A stretch of DNA of 64,000 nucleotides, from the NCBI RefSeq assembly GCF_021730305.1, contig NZ_CP032674.1:2713001-2777000 (forward strand), written 5' to 3'. A model generated the notes under the pieces. The model did not search any database, had not been told where the DNA came from, and saw only the letters and a list, made by a program, of their open reading frames with translations. Of this stretch, positions 24,758 through 33,308 are shown piece after piece (positions within the stretch are counted from its first letter, which is position 1; every line of letters begins with the position of its first letter). This DNA is from Xanthobacter sp. YC-JY1. Its GTDB lineage: Bacteria > Pseudomonadota > Alphaproteobacteria > Rhizobiales > Xanthobacteraceae. Made by a program: the position numbers and the translations under genes.

Positions 24758-26224
24758 ATGGCGTTCTTCACGGACGCCGTGGACGATGCGCGCATCGCGC
24801 TTCAGGCCCTGGCGGATCGGGTGGAGGGCATCGCCCATCCCACCCTGCGGCTCGGCGTGACCGGCCTTTCGCGGGCCGGAAAGACCATCTTCACCACGGC
24901 CCTCATCCACGCCCTCACCAAGGGCGCGCGGATGCCCGTCTTCGAGCCCTACCAGTCGGGCCGCATCGCCCGTGCGGAGCTTCAGCCGCAGCCGGACGAT
25001 GCCGTGCCGCGCTTCGCCTATGAGGGCCATCTGGAGATGCTGGGGGCGGAGCGGCGTTGGCCGTCCTCCACCACCCGGGTCAGCGAGCTGCGCCTCGCCA
25101 TCCGCTACGCCACCCGGCGCGGCAGCCTGAAGACGCTGACCCTCGACATCGTGGACTATCCCGGCGAGTGGCTGCTGGACCTGCCGCTGCTGAACATGTC
25201 CTACGCCGACTTCGCCCGGCAGAGCCTCGCCCTTGCGCGCGCGCAGGCGCGGGCCGAGGTGGCGGCGCCCTTCCTCGCGGCGGTGGCCGACGCCCCCGCA
25301 AGCGGGCCGGCCGACGAGGCGCGGGCGCGGGAGGTGGCGGCGCGGTTCACCTCATATCTCTCCGCCTGTCGCAGCGAGCGGCTCGCCATGAGCCTGTTGC
25401 CGCCCGGCCGCTTCCTTATGCCCGGCGACCTCGAAGGATCACCTGCCCTCACCTTCGCCCCGCTGGACGTGGAGGACACGCCCTCTCGCGCCGACACGCT
25501 GGGCGGGATGATGGAGCGGCGTTTCGAGGCCTACAAGCACGCCGTGGTGCGGCCGTTCTTCCGCAACCACTTCGCCCGGCTCGACCGGCAGATCGTGCTG
25601 GTGGACACGCTCTCGGCGCTGAATGCCGGGCCTGCCGCCCTCGCCGACCTGGAGCGGGCGCTGGACGGCATCCTCGCCGCCTTCCGCACCGGGCGGAACA
25701 GTCTGGTGAGCACCCTCTTCCGCCCCCGCATCGAGAAAGTGCTGTTCGCCGCCACCAAGGCTGACCATCTGCATCGGGCCAGCCATGACCGGCTGGAAGC
25801 GGTGCTGGGGCGTCTCGTGGAGCGTGCGCGCGAGCGGGCACAGGACCGTGGCGCGACCCTCGACGTGGTGGCGCTCGCCGCCATCCGCGCCACCCGCGAG
25901 GCCCGCGTGCGGCGGGGTGGTCACGAGCTGGATGCCATTGTCGGCACGCCCGAGGCCGGACAGGAGGCGGGTGGCCACGTCTTCGACGGCGAGGAGGAGG
26001 TGGCGGTGTTTCCGGGCGAGTTGCCGGCCGACCCGGATGCCCTGTTCGATCCGTCCGGCGCGGGCTTCCGGGGTCTCGCCTCATCCATGGCGGGCAACGG
26101 GCAGGACGACGTGGATTTCCGCTTCCTGCGCTTCCGTCCCCCTGCGGACATCGGCGATGGCCCGATCCCGCATATTCGGCTGGATCGGGCGCTTCAGTTC
26201 CTGTTGGCGGACCGGCTCACCTGA
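24758..26224 (+). CDS. ycjX: YcjX-family P-loop NTPase (DUF463)
   Basis: This 488-residue protein has a P-loop LGVTGLSRAGKTIFTTALIH near residues 31-50. The family block LDIVDYPGEWLLDLPLLNMSY holds the D-x-P-G switch-like motif. Further conserved regions are RPFFRNHFARLDRQIVLVD, FAATKADHLH and the C-terminal HIRLDRALQFLLADR. YcjX proteins bind GTP and belong to stress-induced (phage-shock-linked) gene sets. In many proteobacteria ycjX is followed by ycjF (DUF697); here it is followed by a convergent lipoprotein gene instead. Confidence 0.93.
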   Translation: MAFFTDAVDDARIALQALADRVEGIAHPTLRLGVTGLSRAGKTIFTTALIHALTKGARMPVFEPYQSGRIARAELQPQPDDAVPRFAYEGHLEMLGAERRWPSSTTRVSELRLAIRYATRRGSLKTLTLDIVDYPGEWLLDLPLLNMSYADFARQSLALARAQARAEVAAPFLAAVADAPASGPADEARAREVAARFTSYLSACRSERLAMSLLPPGRFLMPGDLEGSPALTFAPLDVEDTPSRADTLGGMMERRFEAYKHAVVRPFFRNHFARLDRQIVLVDTLSALNAGPAALADLERALDGILAAFRTGRNSLVSTLFRPRIEKVLFAATKADHLHRASHDRLEAVLGRLVERARERAQDRGATLDVVALAAIRATREARVRRGGHELDAIVGTPEAGQEAGGHVFDGEEEVAVFPGELPADPDALFDPSGAGFRGLASSMAGNGQDDVDFRFLRFRPPADIGDGPIPHIRLDRALQFLLADRLT

Positions 26225-26241
26225 ACCGACTGGCGGTTCAG
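26221..26241. terminator. Inverted repeat overlapping the ycjX stop codon
   Basis: CTGAACCG at 26221-26228 pairs with CGGTTCAG at 26234-26241 around a five-base loop. It sits exactly between convergent genes and includes the ycjX TGA. There is no T-run, so termination is likely but unproven. Confidence 0.45.
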
Positions 26242-26265
26242 GTGCTGAAAGTCAGACGCTTTGGT

Positions 26266-26904
26266 TCAGAACTTGGTCGAAGCCCAGCGCACCATCTGCA
26301 CCAGCACCTGATCCTGCGCCTGATCAAGGGCGACGGTAGCGGCGGGACCGGCGGATGAAGCGGCCGGCACGGCGGCGCGGAACACCTGCGCGGCCAGGAT
26401 CCTACCACTCTGGGCACCGATGAGCTTGGCGGAAATCTCCACCACGGCCACGGGGCCCTGATCGGTAATGCGCAGCGCGAAGGTGCGGATGTCCGTCACC
26501 AGCGTGTAGTCCGCATTTACGCCGTCTCCGGGACGGGCGACGCGGCGCAGCTTGCTGGCATTCTCGAACGCCTGGATGGTGCGGGCGTGTAGCAGCGCCG
26601 GGAGATTGTCGCTCCACTGGGCATCGGCCAGATAGGCCACCTGCCCCGCGCCGGGCTCCACCATGATCTTGTCGGTATTGAGCACGGCAAGCGCCGTCGG
26701 CGCCACCACCACCAGCTGCCCGTTGCCGCTGCCGCCGGCCGTGAAGCCGCCGGGTGCGGTGAGATTGTAGGTGGGCGTCGGGGTCGAGCCACAGGCGGCG
26801 AGGGAGAGCGCGGCACCAATGAACAGGGACGCGGCCAGCAGTCGGCGCGCCAGAGAAGCGGCTCGGGTCAGCACATCGCTACGGGAGACGGGAACGTCGC
26901 TCAT
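26266..26904 (-). CDS. ABC-type transport auxiliary lipoprotein (PqiC/DUF330 type)
   Basis: This 212-residue lipoprotein has an N-terminal helix ending in the lipobox SLAACGS, with the lipidated Cys around residue 38. The PqiC/ABC-trans-aux fold follows: YNLTAPGGF, VVVAPTALAVLNTDKIMV, YLADAQWSDNLPALLHART and a C-terminal AxxLDQAQDQVLVQMVRWAS. It is the last gene of the MCE operon, 8 bp after the MlaD-like gene. In Pqi and Mla-like systems this lipoprotein sits in the outer membrane or periplasm and receives or stabilises the MCE protein. Confidence 0.88.
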   Translation of the reverse strand: MSDVPVSRSDVLTRAASLARRLLAASLFIGAALSLAACGSTPTPTYNLTAPGGFTAGGSGNGQLVVVAPTALAVLNTDKIMVEPGAGQVAYLADAQWSDNLPALLHARTIQAFENASKLRRVARPGDGVNADYTLVTDIRTFALRITDQGPVAVVEISAKLIGAQSGRILAAQVFRAAVPAASSAGPAATVALDQAQDQVLVQMVRWASTKF

Positions 26905-26911
26905 GATCGGC

Positions 26912-27835
26912 TCATCGCCCGTATTTCGGAATGGAGTTGCCGCCGCCCAGAATGAATTGCTGGGGGTTGCGCTCGATGCCGCGCAGCACGCGGTCGATCT
27001 CGCCGAGGGTGCGGCGTCCGTCGGTGGCCAGCGCCTCGAACTGCTTGAGGCCGGGCCCGGTGAAGCGGCTGATCTCGTTGGTGAGAAGCGCGGTGCGCTG
27101 GTCGAGATTGTCGGCCAGCTTGCGCACGGAGGCCGCTGCCTCGGTGGCCTGGTTGAGCAGGCCGTTCTTGTCCTCGGTCGCGGTCTTGAGGTTCACCACC
27201 ACCTCGTCGACCCGCTGCGCCACACCGTTGAGCTGCTTCACGAGCGCATTTGCCTGCTCGATCACGCTCGCCACGTCGTCGGACTTGGACGCGACGGCCT
27301 GGGAGAAGGTGTCGATGTTGCGGATGATGTTCTTGATCTCTTCCGGGTTGATGGCGTCCAGCACCACCTCGATCTTCTTGGCGACGCCCTGCGCCGTGTT
27401 GATGAGGCCGGACATGCCCGCCCCGCCATCGGAAGCGATACGGGGAATGCCATTGGGGCCGGGCTGCAGCGCCGGCGCGTCCGGCTTACCACCACGGATG
27501 GACACGGCGATTATGCCGGTCAGGCCCTGCGATTCCAGGCCCGCGCGGGCGTCGGAGAGAACCGGAACCTTGTTGTCGATGCCGATTTGGACGAGAACCT
27601 GCCCCGGCTGGCCCGGCACAAGGCCGAGGCTCGTCACCTGTCCCACCGGGATGCCGTTGAACAGCACCGAGTTGCCCTGGCGCAGGCCAGCCACCGAGCC
27701 GTCAAAGACGATCTCATAGACCTTGCGGGCCGTGGAATCGTGCGGTCCGGCGAACCAGTACACGAAGCCGAACGCCGCCGCGATGACGGCGAGCGTGAAG
27801 GCTCCGATGATGGTGTAGTTGGCCCGTGTTTCCAT
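26912..27835 (-). CDS. MlaD-family MCE-domain protein
   Basis: This 307-residue protein has an N-terminal membrane anchor (YTIIGAFTLAVIAAAFGFVYWF). One MCE domain follows (YEIVFDGSVAGLRQGNSVLFNG to about residue 120), including GLTGIIAVSIRGG. A long helical region (about 150-290) resembles the needle-forming helices of extended MCE proteins. It binds and channels phospholipids across the periplasm. It lies third in the operon permease-ATPase-MCE-lipoprotein. Confidence 0.92.
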   Translation of the reverse strand: METRANYTIIGAFTLAVIAAAFGFVYWFAGPHDSTARKVYEIVFDGSVAGLRQGNSVLFNGIPVGQVTSLGLVPGQPGQVLVQIGIDNKVPVLSDARAGLESQGLTGIIAVSIRGGKPDAPALQPGPNGIPRIASDGGAGMSGLINTAQGVAKKIEVVLDAINPEEIKNIIRNIDTFSQAVASKSDDVASVIEQANALVKQLNGVAQRVDEVVVNLKTATEDKNGLLNQATEAAASVRKLADNLDQRTALLTNEISRFTGPGLKQFEALATDGRRTLGEIDRVLRGIERNPQQFILGGGNSIPKYGR

Positions 27836-27920
27836 GCCTCATCCCGGTTCCGTTGCAGCCTGCCCCGCTTTACCGGCCTGCTCCTTGTCCTGGCGCACCG
27901 CCACAGGCGGCGCGCATGTA

Positions 27921-28733
27921 TCAACGCTCGCGGCGCGCGTTTTGCACCGCCCTTGCCCGCGTGCCGTGAAAATAGGCCCGCAGCCAAGGGTGCTGTTGCG
28001 CCATCATGTCCTCGATCGTCCCCGCCGCGATCACCTTGCCGTCGGCGAGTGCCGCGATGCGGTCGCACACGGTGTGAAGGCTGTCGAGATCGTGGGTTAC
28101 CATGAAAACCGTAAGCCCCAAAGTCTGTTGCAGCGTCCGGATCAGCTCGTCGAAGTCGCCCGCGCCGATCGGATCAAGGCCCGAAGTGGGTTCGTCGAGA
28201 AAGAGAATTTCAGGATCGAGCGCCAGCGAGCGGGCAAGCGCGGCGCGTTTTATCATGCCGCCGGAAAGCTCGGAGGGTAACTTTTCGGCCACATCGCATT
28301 TCAGGCCGACCATCTCGATCTTGGTATAGGCGATCTCGTCCAGAAGCCGCTGGGACAGCTTGAGATTTTCCCGCAGCGGGAACTGGATGTTCTGCTTCAC
28401 CGTGAGCGAGGAGAACAGCGCACCCTGCTGGAACAGCACGCCCCAGCGCCGCTCCAGCGCCGAGCGCTCGCGCTCGGAGAGGTCGTCGAGGTTCTGCCCG
28501 AACACCTCGACCGTGCCCGACGTCTTGTGCACCAGCCCGAGGATCGTGCGCGTCAGCACCGACTTGCCCCCGCCCGACGTGCCGACGAAGCCCAGGATCT
28601 CGCCGCGATAGACGTCGAGATCGAGGTGGTTGAGCACCACGCGGTCGCCGAACCCCACGACGATGTCGTGGACCCGGATGATGGCTTCCCGGCCGCTGGT
28701 CTGAAGTGTGGAGGAGGAGGTCTGTGCGTCCAT
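27921..28733 (-). CDS. MlaF-type ABC transporter ATP-binding protein
   Basis: This 270-residue ATPase has Walker A GTSGGGKSVLTR, signature LSGGMIKRAALARSLA and Walker B ILFLDEPTSGLDPIGA, then a THDLDSLHTVCDRIAAL H-loop. GTSGGGKS and SGGMIKR are typical of MlaF/Ttg2A lipid-transport ATPases. It starts 6 bp after the permease stop, and the C-terminal extension (FHGTRARAVQNARRER) is basic. It powers lipid movement through the MlaE-like permease. Confidence 0.94.
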   Translation of the reverse strand: MDAQTSSSTLQTSGREAIIRVHDIVVGFGDRVVLNHLDLDVYRGEILGFVGTSGGGKSVLTRTILGLVHKTSGTVEVFGQNLDDLSERERSALERRWGVLFQQGALFSSLTVKQNIQFPLRENLKLSQRLLDEIAYTKIEMVGLKCDVAEKLPSELSGGMIKRAALARSLALDPEILFLDEPTSGLDPIGAGDFDELIRTLQQTLGLTVFMVTHDLDSLHTVCDRIAALADGKVIAAGTIEDMMAQQHPWLRAYFHGTRARAVQNARRER

Positions 28734-28739
28734 GGCCGC

Positions 28740-29975
28740 TCACATGTCGATCGCGGCGAAGAACATGGCGAACACACCGTCCATGACGATCACGAGGAAG
28801 ATGGCCTTCACCACCGAGGCGGTGGTGTGCTCGCCCAAGGATTCGGCGCTGCCGCCCACCCTCAGGCCTTCCATGCAGGCGACGAGGCCGATGGTCGCCG
28901 CCATGAAGGGCGCCTTGTACATGCCGACCTTGAACTGATCGAGGTCGATGGCGAGCTTCAGCCGGTCGAGGAACACGTCGGGTGTGATGCCGCCATAGCC
29001 CCAGGACACCAGCCCCGCGCCGAAGATGGCGGACATGGAGCCGATGAAGGTGAGCAGCGGCAGGGCGATGATGAGCGCGAGGATGCGCGGCACCACCAGC
29101 ACCTCGATGGGATCGAAGCCCATCACGCGCAGCGCATCGATCTCCTCGCGCATGCGCATGGAGCCGAGTTCGGCCGTATAGGCGCTGCCCGAGCGGCCGG
29201 CGATCATGATGGAGACGATGAGCACGCCGAGTTCGCGCAGCACCAGGACGCCCACCATGTCCACGACATAGATGTCGGCGCCGAAGCGACGAAAATTGAA
29301 GATGCCCTGCTGGGCCAGGATGCAGCCGATGAGGAAGGTGATCAGCAGGATGATGGGCACGGCGCGGAAGCCGACCCGGTCGACCTGGTTCACCATGGAG
29401 GTGAAGCGGAAGCTGCGCGGGCGGGCCAACACCCGCAGCATGGCGGCCACCGTGGCGCCGATGAAGTTCAGCAGCGACAGCGCATCCTTGGCGGCATTGA
29501 CGACCTCGTGGCCGAACCGCTCCAGAATGCCTTCGTGCCGGCGCTTAGGGGGCGGCGGCTCGTGCCCCATGCGGGAGAGCTCTTCCAGCAGCACCTTATA
29601 GCGCGGCGCCAGCCCGACCAAAGTCGGTTCGACCCCGGTGCCCGCCCAAGCACGTCGCAGCCGCTCCAGCAGCAAGGCGCCGAAGGTATCCATGCGCTCT
29701 ACGGAGGCGAGGTCGATCTCGACGCCCTTGGGCTTGGCATAGGAATGGACGGTATCGTTGACCGCCATCTCCAGTTCGTCGGCATATTCGGACGTCCACG
29801 CACCGCGCCCGGCCACGGTCAGGCGGTCGTCCTGGCTGTGCACGGAAATCAACGAAGCATGCGGCAACGCGGCGTCTCCAACGGCGACCGGCGCGACACG
29901 CCGGATGGTCTCAACCCCAGAACAGACTTCGGACCTTACCGTCCGTAGCCCTACCACGACACCTGCCGCGGTCAA
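28740..29975 (-). CDS. MlaE-type permease with N-terminal STAS domain
   Basis: This up-to-411-residue protein joins a STAS domain (about residues 45-135, VEIDLASVERMDTFGALLLE) to an MlaE permease. The permease shows FRFTSMVNQVDRVGFRAVPI, AGRSGSAYTAELGSMRMREE and DALRVMGFDP, the conserved core of the family. In E. coli the STAS part is a separate protein (MlaB); here it is fused. The start is unclear: the longest frame opens with TTG, and several GTG/TTG codons follow, none with a strong ribosome-binding site. It is the first gene of the four-gene operon. Confidence 0.9.
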   Translation of the reverse strand: MTAAGVVVGLRTVRSEVCSGVETIRRVAPVAVGDAALPHASLISVHSQDDRLTVAGRGAWTSEYADELEMAVNDTVHSYAKPKGVEIDLASVERMDTFGALLLERLRRAWAGTGVEPTLVGLAPRYKVLLEELSRMGHEPPPPKRRHEGILERFGHEVVNAAKDALSLLNFIGATVAAMLRVLARPRSFRFTSMVNQVDRVGFRAVPIILLITFLIGCILAQQGIFNFRRFGADIYVVDMVGVLVLRELGVLIVSIMIAGRSGSAYTAELGSMRMREEIDALRVMGFDPIEVLVVPRILALIIALPLLTFIGSMSAIFGAGLVSWGYGGITPDVFLDRLKLAIDLDQFKVGMYKAPFMAATIGLVACMEGLRVGGSAESLGEHTTASVVKAIFLVIVMDGVFAMFFAAIDM

Positions 29976-30165
29976 ACCGTCGCCCCGCCTTCATTCCGGC
30001 AGCGGCACACGCTCCTGCCGGATGCGCTCCCGCCCCGCAAGGCATGAACGCAATCTAGCCATACAGATACGCGGAGGCGGCGTCGAGATCAGCCAGGACA
30101 CACCTCGCCACCATCGTCACCTGCCCCGCGATGGGCGGCGCGGAATCGGCTATTAAGCTTAACCC

Positions 30166-31146
30166 ATGGCCGAACTGTCTCTCAGCGTCGAGCGCTTTCC
30201 CATCGCCGGCACCTTCAACATCGCCCGTGGCTCCAAGACGGAGGCGGTGGTGGTGGAAGCGCGCATCACCGCAGGCGGCATCACCGGTCGCGGCGAGTGC
30301 GTGCCCTATGCCCGCTACGGCGAAACCGTGGAAGGCGTGGTCGCGGCCATCGAAGCGCTGAGGGCGGACCTTGCGGACGGCCTCAGCCGGGAGATGCTGC
30401 AGCACCGCCTGCCGGCCGGCGCCGCGCGCAATGCCGTCGACTGCGCCCTGTGGGACCTCGAGGCGAAATCCTCCGGCATGGGCTGCGCCGAGCTGGCCGG
30501 CCTGCCCGCCCTGCGGCCGGTGGTCACGGCCTATACCCTCAGCCTCGATACGCCGGAGGCCATGGCCCGCGCCGCAGCCGCCGCCACGGACCGCCCTTTG
30601 CTCAAGCTCAAGCTTGGCGCCCCGGGAGACCGTGAGCGCCTCGCCGCCGTGCGCGAGGCCGCCCCGGACAAGCGCCTCATCGTCGATGCCAATGAGGGTT
30701 GGAAGGCCGCCGACCTGCCGACCCTGCTCGATGCCTGCGCCACCGTCGGCGTCGAGCTCGTCGAGCAGCCCCTGCCGGCCGACGACGACCGCCGGCTCGC
30801 CCGCATCGATCGGCAGGTGCCCATCTGCGCCGACGAGAGCGTGCACGACAGGGCGGGGCTCGCGGCGCTCCGCGAGCGCTATGACGCCATCAACGTGAAG
30901 CTCGACAAGGCCGGGGGGCTCACCGAAGCACTGGCCTTGGCGGAGGCGGCTCATGGGCTTGGCTTCGGCGTCATGGTGGGGTGCATGCTGGCGTCATCGC
31001 TCGCCATGGCCCCTGCCCTGCTGGTCGCCCAGAAGGCGAAATGGGTGGACCTCGACGGGCCGCTTCTGCTCGCGCGCGACCGTCTGCCCGGCCTTCACTA
31101 CGACGGTGCCACCGTCTCCCCGCCCGATCCCTTGCTCTGGGGCTGA
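30166..31146 (+). CDS. Dipeptide epimerase (L-Ala-D/L-Glu epimerase type, enolase superfamily)
   Basis: This 326-residue enzyme belongs to the MLE branch of the enolase superfamily. Catalytic features are the KxK in LLKLKLGAP, metal ligands in IVDANEGW, VEQPLP and CADESVHD, the second lysine in INVKLDKAGG and the capping VGCMLASS. L-Ala-D/L-Glu epimerases use this set to recycle murein peptides. The 3' end overlaps the convergent MFS gene by 49 bp. Exact dipeptide specificity is inferred from family. Confidence 0.9.
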   Translation: MAELSLSVERFPIAGTFNIARGSKTEAVVVEARITAGGITGRGECVPYARYGETVEGVVAAIEALRADLADGLSREMLQHRLPAGAARNAVDCALWDLEAKSSGMGCAELAGLPALRPVVTAYTLSLDTPEAMARAAAAATDRPLLKLKLGAPGDRERLAAVREAAPDKRLIVDANEGWKAADLPTLLDACATVGVELVEQPLPADDDRRLARIDRQVPICADESVHDRAGLAALRERYDAINVKLDKAGGLTEALALAEAAHGLGFGVMVGCMLASSLAMAPALLVAQKAKWVDLDGPLLLARDRLPGLHYDGATVSPPDPLLWG

Positions 31147-32300
31147 AGCCGCGCGGCGACGAGGGCCACGCCCGCCCCCGCCAGGCCCAGCGCGCATCCG
31201 GCCAGAAAGGCCATGGGGCCAAACGCGGCCCAGAGCGGCCCGGCCGCCACGTTCGCGGCGGACGACATGAGGCTTGATGTCCAGGCCGCGGTGGTCTGCC
31301 CCGTGCCGGAACGATGCTCGCTCACGCCCCGCGCCACGAGATCGACCATGGCAAGATAGGTCGCCGCGAAGGTCAGGGCGTGCAGCATCTGAAGCGGCAG
31401 CAGGACGGCGAGCGGCGGATCGCTCGCCATCACCGCAAAGCGCACCACGGCGGCCGCGCCGCCGATGGCGATCATTCCATAGGCGCCGAAGCGGCCCAGC
31501 AGTGGCCGGCCGAAACGGAACAGCACCATCTCGGCCGCAACGCCCACCGCCCACAGGACACCGATGACCGTCAGCGAGATGCCTTCCGACCGCCAGTGGA
31601 CCGTGGCGAAGAGGTAAAGCACCGCATGGCTCGCCTGCACCAGCCCGGCGGCGACAATGCCGGCGAGAAAGCCGAGCCGCGCGCGCCGCCCCGTGAGGGG
31701 CGACGGCATGGCCTCAGCCCGGGGCAGTTCCGGCAAGCCGAAGGTCGCGAGCACATAGGCCACATGGCCCGCGATCATCAGCAGGACGACTGAATCCGCG
31801 CCCAGCGCGCCAACGATCACGCCACCCGCGAGATTGGCCCCGAGGAAGCTTGCCGAACCCCATTGGCGCGCGCGGCCATATTCCGCCCGTCCCGCCCGGG
31901 CAAGGCGCGAGGTGTAGGAATCCAGTAGCGAAAAGCCGGGGAACCACGCCGCCGACATGGCGCCGAGGATCAGGAGGATCGCCGGAAGGCTGGAGGTGAA
32001 GGCCAGAAGCGCCATGGCCGCGACCGTGGCGATGCCCAAAAGGGTGAGCAGCGCCCTCGGCCGTCCCAGCCGGTCCGAGAGCAGGCCAAGCAGGGGGGTC
32101 GCGGCAAGCCGGCTGAGCATGGGCACGGCCAGTACGAGGCCCATGGCCTCCGGCCCCAACCCGCGGGCCTGCAACCAGAGTGGCAGATAGGGCTGGAAGA
32201 TGCCGAGCGCGATGAAGAAGGTGCCGTAGGCCGCCCCCAGCCGCAGCGCGAGCGCGCGCGGCGGCAGATGCCCCTGCCCGTTCTCCCCGACCTCGTCCAC
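31098..32300 (-). CDS. MFS transporter (HcaT/MFS_1-like)
   Basis: This 400-residue protein has twelve hydrophobic segments and begins at LGAAYGTFFIALGIFQPYLP. The MFS loop-2 signature appears as PLLGLLSDRLGRPRALL. The pattern resembles the 3-phenylpropionate/nucleoside-H+ symporter group. It starts with GTG 6 bp after the PLP-dehydratase stop, so it is the last gene of a four-gene minus-strand run starting at plcP. The substrate is unknown. Confidence 0.85.
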   Translation of the reverse strand: MDEVGENGQGHLPPRALALRLGAAYGTFFIALGIFQPYLPLWLQARGLGPEAMGLVLAVPMLSRLAATPLLGLLSDRLGRPRALLTLLGIATVAAMALLAFTSSLPAILLILGAMSAAWFPGFSLLDSYTSRLARAGRAEYGRARQWGSASFLGANLAGGVIVGALGADSVVLLMIAGHVAYVLATFGLPELPRAEAMPSPLTGRRARLGFLAGIVAAGLVQASHAVLYLFATVHWRSEGISLTVIGVLWAVGVAAEMVLFRFGRPLLGRFGAYGMIAIGGAAAVVRFAVMASDPPLAVLLPLQMLHALTFAATYLAMVDLVARGVSEHRSGTGQTTAAWTSSLMSSAANVAAGPLWAAFGPMAFLAGCALGLAGAGVALVAARLQPQSKGSGGETVAPS

Positions 32301-32306
32301 GATGCG

Positions 32307-33308
32307 TCAGGTGGCGGCGAGGCAGCGGGTGAAGGTTTCCGCGTCCACATTGCCGCCGGAGAGCACGATCACCGCTGTGCCGCCGGAGACGTTGAGCCGC
32401 CCCTCCAGCAGGCTCGCCAGCGCGACCGCGCCACCCGGCTCCACCACCAACTTGAGTTCGCGGAAGGCGTATTCCACCGCCCGCGCCACTTCGGCGTCGG
32501 TCACGGCTGCCGCCTCGCCCACGATGCGGCGGGTGATCTCGAAGGTGATGGCCCCGGGCGTGGGCGCCAGCAGCGCGTCGCAGAAGGAGCCGTCCGGCTG
32601 GGCATTGCGCTCGCGCACGCCGGAGCGGAAGGAGCGGGCGTGGTCGTCGAAGCCCGCCGGCTCGCAAACCACCACACGCGCCTGCGGCGCAACCCGCTTC
32701 ACGGCCAGCGCGATGCCGGCCACCAGCCCGCCGCCGGAGGCATTGGCCGCCACGAGATCGGGCACGCGGCCGAGGGCGGCCAGATCTTGAACGATCTCGA
32801 GGCCCACCGTGCCCTGCCCGGCGATGATGTGAGGATCGTCATAGGGCGGCACCATGATGGCGCCGCGCTCCGCCGCGATGGCGCGGGCGATGGCGTCGCG
32901 GTCCTCGGTGCGGCGGTCGTAGCCCACGACTTCCGCGCCGAGCGCGCGGGTACGGTCGCGCTTCAGGGCCGGCGCATCGTGGGGCATGACGATGACCGCC
33001 GGCATGCCGAGGATCTTCGCCGCGGCGGCGACACCCTGGGCATGGTTGCCCGACGAGCAGGCGACGACTCCGGCGGCGCGCGCCTCTTCCGGAATCTGCA
33101 CCATGCGGTTGAAGGCACCGCGGAACTTGAAGGAACCGGTGCGCTGCAACGTCTCCGGCTTCAGGAAGACGTCGGCGCCGGTGCGCTCGCTCAGCACCGG
33201 CGAGAACACCAGCGGCGTGCGGACGGCAAAGCCGAGGAGCCGCGCGGCAGCGGCATCGACATCTTCGGCGGTGGGAAGCGGGGCGGACGGAATCTGGGAG
33301 GCGCTCAT
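32307..33308 (-). CDS. Threonine/serine dehydratase family PLP enzyme
   Basis: This 333-residue fold-type II PLP enzyme has the lysine motif TGSFKFRGAFNRM, SSGNHAQGVAAAAKILG, the GGGL-type loop reading ASGGGLVAGIALAVK and the C-terminal VVLSGGNVDAETF. There is no ACT domain, so it is the catabolic TdcB/serine racemase type rather than biosynthetic IlvA. ATG 33308 overlaps the agt stop (ATGA), which implies coupled translation. It should deaminate L-threonine or L-serine or racemise serine. Confidence 0.9.
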   Translation of the reverse strand: MSASQIPSAPLPTAEDVDAAAARLLGFAVRTPLVFSPVLSERTGADVFLKPETLQRTGSFKFRGAFNRMVQIPEEARAAGVVACSSGNHAQGVAAAAKILGMPAVIVMPHDAPALKRDRTRALGAEVVGYDRRTEDRDAIARAIAAERGAIMVPPYDDPHIIAGQGTVGLEIVQDLAALGRVPDLVAANASGGGLVAGIALAVKRVAPQARVVVCEPAGFDDHARSFRSGVRERNAQPDGSFCDALLAPTPGAITFEITRRIVGEAAAVTDAEVARAVEYAFRELKLVVEPGGAVALASLLEGRLNVSGGTAVIVLSGGNVDAETFTRCLAAT

